A DNA stretch of 64,000 nt from Roseivivax jejudonensis (GTDB taxonomy: Bacteria; Pseudomonadota; Alphaproteobacteria; Rhodobacterales; Rhodobacteraceae). Positions 6,978 to 16,079 of this stretch are shown here, piece after piece. Numbering within the stretch: position 1 is the stretch's first letter; each line of letters starts with the position of its first letter. The notes beneath the pieces were generated by a model. It saw nothing but the letters and a program-made list of their open reading frames with translations. It did no database searches and was not told the DNA's origin. The translations under genes and the position numbers were made by a program. The stretch lies in the NCBI RefSeq assembly GCF_900172265.1, contig NZ_FWFK01000006.1, positions 217,818 to 281,817 of the forward strand. Direction: 5' to 3'.

Positions 6978-9416
6978 TCAGCGCCGCCATGCCTCCAGCT
7001 TGTCGACCACGTCCGAGGTCAGCCTCTGCAGGTCCGAGGCCGCGTCGAGATAGGGGCAGGGGTCGGTTAGGCGTTCACGCACCGCACCCATGTCGAAGCC
7101 ATCGGGACCGTCGAGCGTTCCCAGCTCGTCCCAGGTGACCGGCACCGCGACCGGCGCGCCGGGCCGGGCCCGCACGGAATAGGGCACGACGGCCGTCGCA
7201 CCGCGTTCGTTGCGCAGCCAGTCGACGAAGATGCGCCCCTTGCGCTTCTGCTTGGACATCGTCGCCGTGAACCGCTTCGGCTCGGCCTCGGCGAGCACAT
7301 GCGCCACCGTCTTGGCAAAGGTCTTGACCGGCTCCCACCCGTGGTCGCGGCGCAGCGGCAGCCAGACATGCACACCCTTGCCGCCGGTGACCATCACGCC
7401 CGAGGCAAGGCCGAGTTCCTCCAGCCGGTCGCGCAGATCGATAGCGGCCGAGCGGACGTCTTCCCAGCCGAGCCCCTCATCGGGATCGAGGTCGAAGACG
7501 AGCCGGTCGGGCCGCTCCAACCGGTCGATGCGGCTGCCCCACATGTGGAATTCCAGCGTGCCCATCTGCGCCGCGGCAACAAAGGCCTCCGGCTGCGTGG
7601 CATACATGTAGCTGGCGGTCTCGCCGTCGCTCTCCTCGATCTCGATCTCCTTGATCGCGTCGGGGAAGCCCTTGCCGGCGTGTTTCTGGAAGAAGGTGTC
7701 GCCGTCTATGCCCTTCGGCGCGCGCAGAAGCGACAGCGGCCGGTCGCCGGCAATCTCGACCAGCCTGTCGCCCACGCGCTCGTAGTGGCGTGCGACATCG
7801 CTCTTGGTGCAGCCGGAGTCGGGGAAGACCTCGCGATCGGCGCTCGAGATGTGGATGCCGGCTATGGTCGTGGTCGCGTCTGCGTCGTCGGGGCGTTCCG
7901 GACCCACCTCGGAGGCCGGCTTGTCGGTGCGGGTTCCCTGGTAGGCGCCGTGACGGATCTGTCCGCTGTCGGTGAATTCGGTGAACTCCACCTCTATCAC
8001 GGTGTCGGGGGTGACCCAGACGGCTTCCCGGGCAATGGCGTCCGGGACATCAGCGAATGGCGAGGTCTTGCGCGTCCGGAACCCTTTGGAGAGCCCCGCG
8101 AGATCCTCCTCGGAGTATCCCGTGCCGACCCGGCCGCGGTAGCGCAGACCGCCCTCCGCGGTCTCGCCGACCAGAAGCGAGGCGAACGGCCGGTCCTTGT
8201 CCGACCGCGTGAAACCGCCCACGACGAACTCCTGGCGGTTCACGCATTTGACCTTGCGCCAGGCCTTCGTGCGCGTGTCGCGATAGGGCGCGTCGATCTT
8301 CTTTGACACGATCCCTTCGGCGCCCGACTTGCAGGCCTGCCGGAAGACCTCGGCGCCGTTGCCGCGCACCTGATCGGTAAGCCGGAGATGACCGTCCCCG
8401 GGGACGCCGCGGAACAGCTCCTCGAGCCGCGCGCGCCGGTCGCTTTGCGCCTCCTTGGTCAGGTCCTCGCCGTCGATCTCCAGCAGGTCGAAGCAGAAGA
8501 ACACCAGATCGCCGCCATTCGAGAGCGCGCGCTGCAGCGAGGAAAAGGCGGAGCCGCGGACCTTGGCCGCCATCACCTCTCCGTCGAGCAGCGCGCTGTC
8601 GCAGGGCAGAGGGTCGAAGGCGCCCTCCAGTGCGGCGAATTTCTCGGTCCAGTCCTTTCCGCCCCGGGTCCAGAGCGTGACGCCGCCCTTGCCGATCGCC
8701 GCGAGCGCGCGGTAGCCGTCGAACTTCGTCTCGTGCACCCATCCGTTGCCCTCGGGCGCATCCTCGACCAGCGTGGCGAGTTGCGGCTTGCGGAACTTCG
8801 GCGCCTTGCGGCTGCGGTTCGGGCGGGCCTCCTTCATGCGTTTCGCCTTTGCCTTTTGCGCGATCTCCTCGAAGTCGCGCCCCGTTGCGACAGAGGTACC
8901 GAAGCGCCCGGTGAGCGCGTCCTCTTCGCCTTCGGCATAGGCGTCCTTCTCCTTGATCAGCAGCCACGCGTCGTCGCCACCCTTCTTGAAGCGCACCAGC
9001 GCCCAACCGCCGCGCATGCGCTCTCCGGCGATGTCCATCTTGAGGTTGCCGTCCGCGAGCATGTCCTCGACGTCGGCGCGCGGTGTCCATGAACCGCGGT
9101 CCCACAGCATCACCGTGCCGCCGCCGTATTCCTTTTCGGGAATCGTGCCCTCGAAATCGCCGTAGTCGAGCGGGTGATCCTCGGTACGCTGCGCCAGACG
9201 CTTGTCGCCGACGCGCGGCGAGGGGCCTTTCGGGATCGCCCAGGAGAGGAGCACCCCGTCGTGTTCGAGTCGTAGATCGTAGTGCAGCGAAGAGGCGTCG
9301 TGCTTCTGCACGGAAAACCAGCGACTCTCGGTCTTTTTCGGCCCGGCCCTTCCGCGCGGCTCGGACGTCTTGGTGAAGTCGCGCCGGGCGTTGTAATCCT
9401 TGAGCCGGTCCGACAT
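6978..9416 (-). CDS. ligD: Multifunctional DNA ligase D for non-homologous end joining
   Basis: 812 residues with all three LigD modules. The N-terminal 3'-phosphoesterase (~30-160) has HYDLRLEHDGVLLSWAIPKG and DYGDFEGTIP. The central ATP-dependent ligase (~215-510) has the adenylated Lys231 in ETKFDGYRALA. The C-terminal archaeo-eukaryotic primase-type polymerase (~540-810) has FDLDPDEG, GGKGVHVWLPL and DWLRNERG. The order PE-ligase-polymerase is one of the known arrangements. The ATG at 9416 overlaps the ku stop by one base (TGATG), which implies translational coupling. The pair repairs double-strand breaks when no sister template is available. Its likely promoter is the EcfG-type box before ku. 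Confidence 0.95.
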   Translation of the reverse strand: MSDRLKDYNARRDFTKTSEPRGRAGPKKTESRWFSVQKHDASSLHYDLRLEHDGVLLSWAIPKGPSPRVGDKRLAQRTEDHPLDYGDFEGTIPEKEYGGGTVMLWDRGSWTPRADVEDMLADGNLKMDIAGERMRGGWALVRFKKGGDDAWLLIKEKDAYAEGEEDALTGRFGTSVATGRDFEEIAQKAKAKRMKEARPNRSRKAPKFRKPQLATLVEDAPEGNGWVHETKFDGYRALAAIGKGGVTLWTRGGKDWTEKFAALEGAFDPLPCDSALLDGEVMAAKVRGSAFSSLQRALSNGGDLVFFCFDLLEIDGEDLTKEAQSDRRARLEELFRGVPGDGHLRLTDQVRGNGAEVFRQACKSGAEGIVSKKIDAPYRDTRTKAWRKVKCVNRQEFVVGGFTRSDKDRPFASLLVGETAEGGLRYRGRVGTGYSEEDLAGLSKGFRTRKTSPFADVPDAIAREAVWVTPDTVIEVEFTEFTDSGQIRHGAYQGTRTDKPASEVGPERPDDADATTTIAGIHISSADREVFPDSGCTKSDVARHYERVGDRLVEIAGDRPLSLLRAPKGIDGDTFFQKHAGKGFPDAIKEIEIEESDGETASYMYATQPEAFVAAAQMGTLEFHMWGSRIDRLERPDRLVFDLDPDEGLGWEDVRSAAIDLRDRLEELGLASGVMVTGGKGVHVWLPLRRDHGWEPVKTFAKTVAHVLAEAEPKRFTATMSKQKRKGRIFVDWLRNERGATAVVPYSVRARPGAPVAVPVTWDELGTLDGPDGFDMGAVRERLTDPCPYLDAASDLQRLTSDVVDKLEAWRR

Positions 9417-10363
9417 CACGACGCCTTTTTCTTCTTCGAGCCGGAGCCGCCTGACGATTTGGACTTCGATTTCGAAGAGCCCGAAGAGGTTTTGGAGCCG
9501 TCCGATCTAGACGACCCCGATTTCGATCCGCCGGACTTGGGCCCCTTGCCCTTGGACCCCGAGCCGCCTTTCTCGCTTTCCCCGACGCTCTTCTTCAACG
9601 CGCTCATGAGGTCGACCACGTTGTCGCCCTCGTCGCCGTCGTCATCCTCGTCGGCCTCCACGCGGGCGCTGGAGCTGTCCTTGCGCTTGGACGCGATCAG
9701 GTCCTTCAGCGCCTGGTGATAGCTGTCCGAGAAGGCCGCGGCGTCGAAGGGCTTCGTCTTGCGGTCGATCAGCTCTCGCGCGAGGTCGCGCATCTCCTCG
9801 TCGGACTCGGCATCCTCGATCTGGCTGAACATCGGGTCCGCATCGCGAATCTCTTCCTCGTAGCGCAGCGTCTCCAGCAGCAGGCCGTCGCCGCACGGGC
9901 GGATCGCGGCGAGGTGTTCCTTGCCGCGAAGCGTGATCTGACAGAGTGCGGTCTTGCCCTCGGCGCGCAGCGCGTCGCGGATCACGCGGTAGGCGTCCTC
10001 GGCCAGGTCGTCCTGCGGCACGATGTAGTAGGGACGTTCGAAATAGAGCGGCGGAATTTCTCCGGTCTCGACGAACTGCACCAGTTCCAGTGTCCTGGAG
10101 GTCTCGACCTTTAGCGCGTCGATCTCGTCGGGGTCGATGAGGATGTATTCGCCGTCGTCGGTCTCGTACCCTTTGACGATGTCGTCGGTATCGACGGGAC
10201 CGACGCCCTTGACCGTCTTTTCGTAGCGCACGCGCTTGCCGGACGGCTCGTGGATCTGGCGAAAGGAAATGCGCGGACCGGAGGTCGTGGCCGGGTAGAC
10301 CTCGATGGCGATGGAGACGAGCGAAAGGCGCAGCTGCCCCTTCCAGACGGCGCGTGCGGCCAT
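9416..10363 (-). CDS. ku: Ku homodimer protein for non-homologous end joining
   Basis: 315 residues. The N-terminal ~250 are a canonical bacterial Ku core (AVWKGQLRLSLVSIAIEVYP near the start, then RYEKTVKGV and PPLYFERPYYIVP), which forms a ring on DNA ends and recruits LigD. The C-terminal ~65 residues are a low-complexity Ser/Gly/Lys tail ending KKKKAS, typical of the basic extensions that modulate DNA binding. The ATG has GGAGG upstream. The stop codon overlaps the ligD start. An EcfG-like box lies 32 bp upstream, as reported for stress-controlled ku genes in other alphaproteobacteria. Confidence 0.95.
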   Translation of the reverse strand: MAARAVWKGQLRLSLVSIAIEVYPATTSGPRISFRQIHEPSGKRVRYEKTVKGVGPVDTDDIVKGYETDDGEYILIDPDEIDALKVETSRTLELVQFVETGEIPPLYFERPYYIVPQDDLAEDAYRVIRDALRAEGKTALCQITLRGKEHLAAIRPCGDGLLLETLRYEEEIRDADPMFSQIEDAESDEEMRDLARELIDRKTKPFDAAAFSDSYHQALKDLIASKRKDSSSARVEADEDDDGDEGDNVVDLMSALKKSVGESEKGGSGSKGKGPKSGGSKSGSSRSDGSKTSSGSSKSKSKSSGGSGSKKKKAS

Positions 10364-10394
10364 GACGAGACCTCCGGATCGTTAATTTTCTAGA

Positions 10395-10420
10395 AACGTC
10401 CGAACCGGTCGCTGGTTTCC
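10395..10420 (-). promoter_or_regulatory. EcfG-like promoter for ku-ligD (one mismatch)
   Basis: On the minus strand GGAAA (10420-10416), a 17-bp spacer, and CGTT (10398-10395), 32 bp before the ku ATG. The -35 element departs from GGAAC at its last base, so this is the weakest of the set. Confidence 0.5.
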
Positions 10421-10478
10421 GTCATCGCGCAGATAAGCCGGTGCCCTCCCGCGCATGGCGCGCGACGAAACGCGGCCC

Positions 10479-10643
10479 CTAGGGCGATGTGTGGTCGGAC
10501 TCGTAGGAGGTCGCGTGGTCGAGAAGCACCACCGAGCCGTCGCCGAAGCGTTCTGCGGTGGACGCGTCGAAGCTGATCAGGGCGACATAGGTCAGGATCG
10601 CGCCCAGGGCCACAAGAGCCGTGCCCGAGAGAAAGGCGTTCAT
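10479..10643 (-). CDS. Small single-span membrane protein of the formate dehydrogenase operon
   Basis: 54 residues. A predicted transmembrane helix (LSGTALVALGAILTYVALI) is followed by a short hydrophilic tail. The ATG at 10643 overlaps the stop codon of the upstream fdhC (ATGA-type overlap), so it is the last gene of the operon and translationally coupled. I do not recognise the family. It may be a small accessory or stabilising subunit of the membrane-bound formate dehydrogenase. Confidence 0.7.
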   Translation of the reverse strand: MNAFLSGTALVALGAILTYVALISFDASTAERFGDGSVVLLDHATSYESDHTSP

Positions 10644-11881
10644 CGTGCTCCCTCCGTGTCGGAGGCGTTTTCCTTGAGCCAGAGATCGTGGTGCTCGGCG
10701 GCCCAGTTGCGATCGACCCGGCCGCTCCACATCGCGTGGACGGCGCCGTGCATGCCCACCGAGCCGATGTAGATGTGCGCGAGGAAGACCGCGATCAGCA
10801 GGACGGCGATGGCCGCATGGATCAGCATGGCCCAGCTCATCCCGCCGAGATCGAGCCAGTAGAACGGGAACATCAGCGTGACGCCGGTCAGGACCATGAC
10901 CAGCCCGCCGAGGATCGCCGACCAGAAGATCAGCTTCTGCCCGGCGTTGAATTTCCGGGCCGGCGGGTGGGGGCCGTCATCGGAGAAGAAGCCGCCTCCC
11001 TGTGCGAGCCACTGCGCGTCGAGCCTGGAGGGCAGGTTCTTGGCGGTCCACATCACCGCCATGATCAGAATCCCGAGAAAGAAGGTCGGCGCAAAGAGCA
11101 CGTGACCCCAGGTCGACCACCAGCCGAGCGTGCCCATGGCGCGCGCGCCGAGCGGCACGAACAGCGTTTCGCCGTAGGCGATGGCGAGGCCCGTGAACGA
11201 AAGGCCGAGGAAGCTGATCGCGGTCAGCCAGTGCGTTGCGCGCTCGAGGAATCCGAAACGTTTCACCGTCCTGCCGCTCTTGCCCCGGCGGATCGGCACG
11301 CGTCCGCGCAAGGCGAGCACCGCGGACAGCAGGAACGCCATGCCGAGGATCGCCAGCGCGCCCATGTGGGTGATCACGTCCGACATGCCGATACGCCAGT
11401 CGCGCGCGAACGGACGCTCGAACAGCGCGGCGTTGGCGTAGGGCAGGGAGGAGCGGCCCTCAACGCGGCCGCTTTCGTGCATCATCGCGGCCGAGTCGTC
11501 GTCGGGAACGGCCCATGCAGCGGTAAGGCTGCTGCCGTCCTCCAACGGGGCGGTCGTCAGCCGCGTGCCGGGATCGAGCGCGCGTTCCGGCACGTCGCCC
11601 TCTGCGCTCGGGCCCGTCCGGAACCGCTCGTCCTGCAGGCGCGTGCGGGCGGTCAGTGTCTCGGCCACCAGCGTACCGCCGCCGGTGCGCGCTCCGGGCG
11701 TATCCGGCCCTTCGGTCGCGGCGGAGCTCCAGGCGACCTCGGGGGTCACCGTGTCGCCACCCCCCAGCATGAAGACGATTTGCCAGGCCAGGAGCACCAG
11801 GAAGAGGAGCGCCGAGAGCGCTCCGGCGATTCTGTAACCGGTGAAGTCGCGTCCCCGGACGCCGCCCGCTGCATCGCTCAT
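10640..11881 (-). CDS. fdhC: Formate dehydrogenase gamma subunit, cytochrome b556
   Basis: 413 residues. The first ~150 form one N-terminal transmembrane helix plus a long periplasmic-looking insert. A four-helix cytochrome b domain follows (~residues 155-395), with candidate haem histidines in ERATHWLTA, WWSTWGHVLF, LIHAAIAVL and FLAHIYIGSVGMHGAVHAM. This subunit takes electrons from the beta subunit and reduces quinone in the membrane. It overlaps fdhB upstream and the 54-residue protein downstream by four bases each. The long N-terminal insert is common in FdnI-like subunits of three-subunit periplasmic enzymes. Confidence 0.9.
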   Translation of the reverse strand: MSDAAGGVRGRDFTGYRIAGALSALLFLVLLAWQIVFMLGGGDTVTPEVAWSSAATEGPDTPGARTGGGTLVAETLTARTRLQDERFRTGPSAEGDVPERALDPGTRLTTAPLEDGSSLTAAWAVPDDDSAAMMHESGRVEGRSSLPYANAALFERPFARDWRIGMSDVITHMGALAILGMAFLLSAVLALRGRVPIRRGKSGRTVKRFGFLERATHWLTAISFLGLSFTGLAIAYGETLFVPLGARAMGTLGWWSTWGHVLFAPTFFLGILIMAVMWTAKNLPSRLDAQWLAQGGGFFSDDGPHPPARKFNAGQKLIFWSAILGGLVMVLTGVTLMFPFYWLDLGGMSWAMLIHAAIAVLLIAVFLAHIYIGSVGMHGAVHAMWSGRVDRNWAAEHHDLWLKENASDTEGAR

Positions 11882-12474
11882 CCCGCATCCCCCGGATAAT
11901 AGGCCGTGTTCCAGCCCCAGGCCCCCGAGCCGAAGCCGCGATGGACCACGCGCTCGCGATAGATCTCGCCGATCGTCTCGCCGTCGCCCGCGAGGAGCGC
12001 GCGCGTCGAACAGACCTCGGCGCAGATCGGAAGCTTGCCCTCGGCGATGCGGTTCGTGCCGTACTTGCGGTACTCCGCCTCGGAATGGTCCTCTTCAGGG
12101 CCGCCGGCGCAATAGGTGCACTTGTCCATCTTGCCGCGGCTGCCGAAGAGGGTCGATTTGGGGAACTGCGGCGCGCCGAAAGGGCAGGCGTAGAAGCAGT
12201 AGCCGCAGCCGATGCAGGTGTCCTTGTCGTGCAGGACGATGCCGATATCGGTCTGGTAGAGCGTGGAGGTCGGGCACACCGAAACGCAGGGTGCGTCCGT
12301 GCAGTGCATGCAGGACGTGGCGATGGATTTCTCGCCGGGCTCGCCGTCGTTGAGGGTCACGACGCGGCGTCGGACGAGGCCCCAGGGCACTTCGTGTTCG
12401 TTCTTGCAGGCGGTCGCGCAGGCATTGCACTCGATGCAGCGCTCGGCGTCGCAGAGAAACTTCGCTCGGGCCAT
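11878..12474 (-). CDS. fdhB: Formate dehydrogenase beta subunit, four [4Fe-4S] clusters
   Basis: 198 residues with four ferredoxin-type cysteine groups: CIECNACATACKNEHE, CMHCTDAPCVSVCP, CIGCGYCFYACPFGAP, and the split group CTYC ... C ... C. It wires electrons from the catalytic subunit to the cytochrome b subunit. There is no transmembrane anchor as in FdnH, which matches the shorter FDH3 type. It starts 9 bp after the fdhA stop, and GAGGCAGC precedes the ATG. Confidence 0.93.
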   Translation of the reverse strand: MARAKFLCDAERCIECNACATACKNEHEVPWGLVRRRVVTLNDGEPGEKSIATSCMHCTDAPCVSVCPTSTLYQTDIGIVLHDKDTCIGCGYCFYACPFGAPQFPKSTLFGSRGKMDKCTYCAGGPEEDHSEAEYRKYGTNRIAEGKLPICAEVCSTRALLAGDGETIGEIYRERVVHRGFGSGAWGWNTAYYPGDAG

Positions 12475-12483
12475 GCTGCCTCC

Positions 12484-15400
12484 TCAGGCTTTCTCGACGC
12501 GGCACAGGGTCGCCTTGGTCTCCTGCATCTGCGTCACGATATCGTATCCGTAGGTCTGGACGGTGTTCGACGCCTCGCCGACGACGTAGGGCTTCGCGCC
12601 CTCCGGGTAGCGATCGTGGATAGGCTCCCCCATCCACATTCCGGCAAAGTGGAACGGCATGAACACCGTTCCGGGACCGACACGGTTGGTGATCAGGGCC
12701 TTGACGCGGATGCGGCCCTCGGGCGTCGCGACCCAGACCCAATCACCGCTGCCGATGCCGGCATCGCCGGCGTCTTGCGGGCTGATCTCCGCGAACATCT
12801 GCTGCTGGAACTCGGCCAGCCAGGGATTGGACCGCGTTTCATCGCCGCCGCCCTCGTATTCGACCAGTCGTCCGGAGGTGAGCGCGAGCGGAAACTCGGT
12901 GCTGTAATCCTCCTGCTGAATCGACCGGTAGAGCGAGGGCAGGCGCCAGACGTTCCGATCCTCGAAAGTCTGGTATTCCGGCAGGAGGTCCCGCCGGTTG
13001 GTATAGAGCGGTTCGCGATGGAGCGGCACCTCGTCGGGGAAGGTCCAGACGACGGCGCGGGCCTTGCCGTTGCCGAACGGAGCGAGACCGTGAGCGATGG
13101 CGACGCGCTGCACCCCGCCTGACAGGTCGGTCTTCCAGTTCACGCGCGCGATCTTCTCCGACAGCGCCATGTCATCCGTGGGGTCGCCCTGGATGTTCGC
13201 GCGCAGATACGCCTCGATCGCGGTGAGCGCGTTGTCCGGATAATTGGGGAAGAAGGAACGCGCATCGTCCGGCTGCAACCGCTCGCCGCCGTCGGGGGCC
13301 GAGTTCTGCCAGGACCCGTCTATCTGGGCCGGGGCGCCGTCTCCGCCGCCCGACCCTCCGGTGCCGCCCGTGCTGCGCACCGCGTCCTCGAGCGCTGTCA
13401 TCGCGTCTTGCACGTCCTGATCGGACATCTCGAACATCTCCCAGCGGAAGCGGTCCGATGCCACGGCGACGATCATCAGCTTTTCGCGGTCGGTCAGTTC
13501 GTTCGCCCAGCCGAGCGCTTCGAGCATGTGGACGGTGATCTCGGGATAGCCGTCCTCGATCTCGGAGCCCTCGGTCCAGCTGTCCTCGGCCAGAAGGTTC
13601 TCGCCCTCGTGCTCCACGCCCCAGCGGGCGCGGAAGGGCAGGCCGCCCTCGGCCACGGATTTGGACACGTCGTAAAGCAGCGGCGTGCCCGGGTGCCCTT
13701 GTTCGGGGCGGCCCCAGGATGGCCAGGGCAGGCAGTAATAGTCGCCGTCGACGTCGCCGCCCTTGCCGAGCAGGGTGATGGAATCGAAGCGGTCCTGCTG
13801 TTCCATGTGCGTCTTCAGCCGCTCCGGACTTGGTCCCGTATAGCCGATGGTCCAGGTGCCGCGGTTGATCTCGCGCAGCGTGTCCTCGGGGCTGGGAAGA
13901 TTGTTCTCGACGCCGATGTGTTTCCACATCTGGTCCGCGAAACCGAGCCGCTCGGAAAAGCGGTAAAGGATCTCGGTATCGGCCTTTGCCTCGAAGACCG
14001 GGTCGATGACCTTCTCGCGCCACTGGATCGAGCGGTTCGAGCTGGTCACGGACCCAGCCATCTCCATCGTCGTGCCGGACGGCAGGAGGTACATGCCGTC
14101 CTGCAGGTCGGCCTCGATGGCGGTCTGGGTCGGGTAGGGGTCGACCACGACGACGAGGTCGGCGGCCTTCCAGGCCGCCTGCCGGTCCGGCCCGCGTGTC
14201 TGGCTGTTGGACGCGTGACCCCAGAAGAACACCGCCTTGAGCGGCACCGGCTGTTGCAGCGCCTCGCCCTCTTCGAGCACGCCGTCGGCCCAGCGGCTGA
14301 CGGGGATGCCGGGCGCTTCCATCATCTCCTTCGACGCGAAGCGTCCGCGCATCCAGTCGTAGTCGATGTCCCAGACCCGACCCCAGTGCTTCCACGCGCC
14401 CTCCTTGAGCCCGTAATAGGCGGGCAGGGTGTCGCACGAGACGCCCAAATCGGTCGCGCCTTGCACGTTGTCGTGGCCGCGGAAGATGTTCGCGCCGCCG
14501 CCCGACTGGCCGATGTTCCCGAGGATCAGCTGCAGGACCGATGCAGCGCGCGTCTTGTTGTTGCCGATGGTCGACTGCGTCAGACCCATGCACCAGATGA
14601 GCGTGCCCGGCCGGTTCTCGGCCAGCGTGCGTGCGACGCGGCGAAGCTGTTCGGGCGGGATCCCCGACACCCGCTCGACCTCCTCCTCGGTCCAGCGGGA
14701 CGCCTCCTCGCGGATCTTGTCGATGCCGTAGACGCGCTGCCGAAGGAAGCCCTCGTCTTCCCAGCCGTTGTCGAAAATGATCTTGGCCAGACCCCACATG
14801 AAGCCGACGTCCGCGCCGGGGCGGATGCGGACGAACTCGTCCGCGTGCGCGGCCGTGCGCGTGAAGCGCGGGTCGACCACGATGAGCGGGGCGCCGTTCT
14901 CCTTGCCGTTCAGCACGTGCAGCATGGAGACGGGGTGCGCCTCCGCCGGATTGCCGCCGATGATGATGATCGACTTCGACTTGCGGATGTCGTTGTAGGA
15001 ATTGGTCATCGCGCCGTAGCCGAAGCTGTTGGCGACGCCCGCAACGGTGGTTGAGTGGCAGATGCGGGCCTGGTGGTCGACGTTGTTGGTGCCCCACAGC
15101 GCCGCGAACTTGCGGAACAGGTAGGCCATCTCGTTCGAGAATTTGGCGGATCCCAGCCATTCCACCGCGTCGGGACCGTGCTCTTCGCGGATGCGCATGA
15201 GCTCGGCACCGATTTCCTCGATCGCCTCGTCCCACAAAATACGCACCCATTCGCCGTTCTCGCGCTTCATCGGATACTTCAGCCGACGTTCGCCAAGCGC
15301 GATCTCGCGCGTCGCGGCGCCCTTGGCGCAGTGCGTGCCCTGATTGATCGGGCTCTCGAAGACCGGCTCCTGCCCCGTCCACACGCCGTCCTTGACCTCG

Positions 15401-15648
15401 GCCCAGATGGAGCAGCCGACCGAACAGAACGGGCAGACCGTCTTGTGACGCGCGGTCTGCATGGCCGCGGCGCGGGGAGCATCTTCCTGGGCCTGGGCGA
15501 CGAGCCCGCCTGCGCCGCCGACGGCGCTCAGCCCACCGATGGTCAGGCCGGACCGTTTGAGGAAGCTGCGGCGGTCGAGCCCGGCGCGATCGTCGGCGGC
15601 GGCAAAAGCCGGACGGGCTGGACGGGGCGCTGTTCGGCGTTTGAGCAA
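12484..15648 (-). CDS. fdhA: Formate dehydrogenase catalytic subunit (Mo/W-bis-MGD)
   Basis: 1054 residues. A twin-arginine signal (DRRSFLKRSGLTIGG) lies near residue 25, so the enzyme is exported folded. A [4Fe-4S] site follows (CPFCSVGC ... C ~30 residues on). The metal ligand is an ordinary cysteine (ARICHSTTVAG), not selenocysteine, and the single frame has no internal TGA. The molybdopterin-dinucleotide-binding C-terminal domain is complete (LALTSGRLVEYEGGGDETRSN). It oxidises formate to CO2 in the periplasm and feeds the quinone pool through FdhB and FdhC. A small TAT-signal protein precedes it. Confidence 0.95.
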   Translation of the reverse strand: MLKRRTAPRPARPAFAAADDRAGLDRRSFLKRSGLTIGGLSAVGGAGGLVAQAQEDAPRAAAMQTARHKTVCPFCSVGCSIWAEVKDGVWTGQEPVFESPINQGTHCAKGAATREIALGERRLKYPMKRENGEWVRILWDEAIEEIGAELMRIREEHGPDAVEWLGSAKFSNEMAYLFRKFAALWGTNNVDHQARICHSTTVAGVANSFGYGAMTNSYNDIRKSKSIIIIGGNPAEAHPVSMLHVLNGKENGAPLIVVDPRFTRTAAHADEFVRIRPGADVGFMWGLAKIIFDNGWEDEGFLRQRVYGIDKIREEASRWTEEEVERVSGIPPEQLRRVARTLAENRPGTLIWCMGLTQSTIGNNKTRAASVLQLILGNIGQSGGGANIFRGHDNVQGATDLGVSCDTLPAYYGLKEGAWKHWGRVWDIDYDWMRGRFASKEMMEAPGIPVSRWADGVLEEGEALQQPVPLKAVFFWGHASNSQTRGPDRQAAWKAADLVVVVDPYPTQTAIEADLQDGMYLLPSGTTMEMAGSVTSSNRSIQWREKVIDPVFEAKADTEILYRFSERLGFADQMWKHIGVENNLPSPEDTLREINRGTWTIGYTGPSPERLKTHMEQQDRFDSITLLGKGGDVDGDYYCLPWPSWGRPEQGHPGTPLLYDVSKSVAEGGLPFRARWGVEHEGENLLAEDSWTEGSEIEDGYPEITVHMLEALGWANELTDREKLMIVAVASDRFRWEMFEMSDQDVQDAMTALEDAVRSTGGTGGSGGGDGAPAQIDGSWQNSAPDGGERLQPDDARSFFPNYPDNALTAIEAYLRANIQGDPTDDMALSEKIARVNWKTDLSGGVQRVAIAHGLAPFGNGKARAVVWTFPDEVPLHREPLYTNRRDLLPEYQTFEDRNVWRLPSLYRSIQQEDYSTEFPLALTSGRLVEYEGGGDETRSNPWLAEFQQQMFAEISPQDAGDAGIGSGDWVWVATPEGRIRVKALITNRVGPGTVFMPFHFAGMWMGEPIHDRYPEGAKPYVVGEASNTVQTYGYDIVTQMQETKATLCRVEKA

Positions 15649-15667
15649 GCTGGCCTCCCTCGCGGCT

Positions 15668-15862
15668 TCAGGTGCGGGCGAGCGCGTAATACGTCCGGAC
15701 GTGATCGGTATCGCGCATCACGGGGTCGTGGCGCGGTCGTCCGTCCGGGCGCAGCGCGTCGGGCTTGGTTTCGTGCGCGGCAGCGACAGCCGGTGCGACC
15801 GTGGCTGGCAGGACCGCGAGGCCGCTCAGGACGGAGCGGCGCGACGGGGCATCGGACGACAT
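15668..15862 (-). CDS. Small TAT-signal protein of the formate dehydrogenase operon
   Basis: 64 residues that are mostly a twin-arginine signal (PSRRSVLSGLAVLPATVAPAV) followed by a ~35-residue hydrophilic tail ending HVRTYYALART. Short proteins of this kind sit first in many proteobacterial fdh operons ('formate dehydrogenase region TAT target'); their role is unknown. The ATG at 15862 has GGAGGTTCCG upstream. It is 19 bp from fdhA, so it is probably the operon leader gene. Confidence 0.8.
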   Translation of the reverse strand: MSSDAPSRRSVLSGLAVLPATVAPAVAAAHETKPDALRPDGRPRHDPVMRDTDHVRTYYALART

Positions 15863-16011
15863 CGGAACCTCCGCGTCAGATGTGATGGAGCCACTGAAAG
15901 TTCCGCATCGCCGATATGTTCCAGAAAAATTTGCGAATGCTCATATCGCAACCGCGCGCCGGCGGCGGTGTGCCTGCACCGGCTTTACGGCTGGCACCTC
16001 GGCGGTTCCCG

Positions 16012-16036
16012 GGAACAACCCGCCGGCCCGCCTGTT
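16012..16036 (+). promoter_or_regulatory. EcfG-type promoter for the paoABC-like operon
   Basis: GGAAC at 16012-16016, a 16-bp spacer, and TGTT at 16033-16036, 44 bp before the first ATG. The -35 sits in a perfect 12-bp palindrome (GTTCCCGGGAAC, 16005-16016), which could also be a separate regulator site. Confidence 0.75.
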
Positions 16037-16079
16037 TCCGCCTCTAGCAAGCCAGACGTCGCACGCGATCGGAGACACC

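Noticed and set aside
12484..15648. Possible selenocysteine formate dehydrogenase
   Set aside because: The metal-ligand position is an ordinary Cys codon in ARICHSTTV, and the frame is open throughout without an internal TGA.
15863..15960. Possible EcfG-type promoter for the formate dehydrogenase operon
   Set aside because: GTTCC occurs twice here, but no AACG or AACA lies 16-17 bp away on the correct side.
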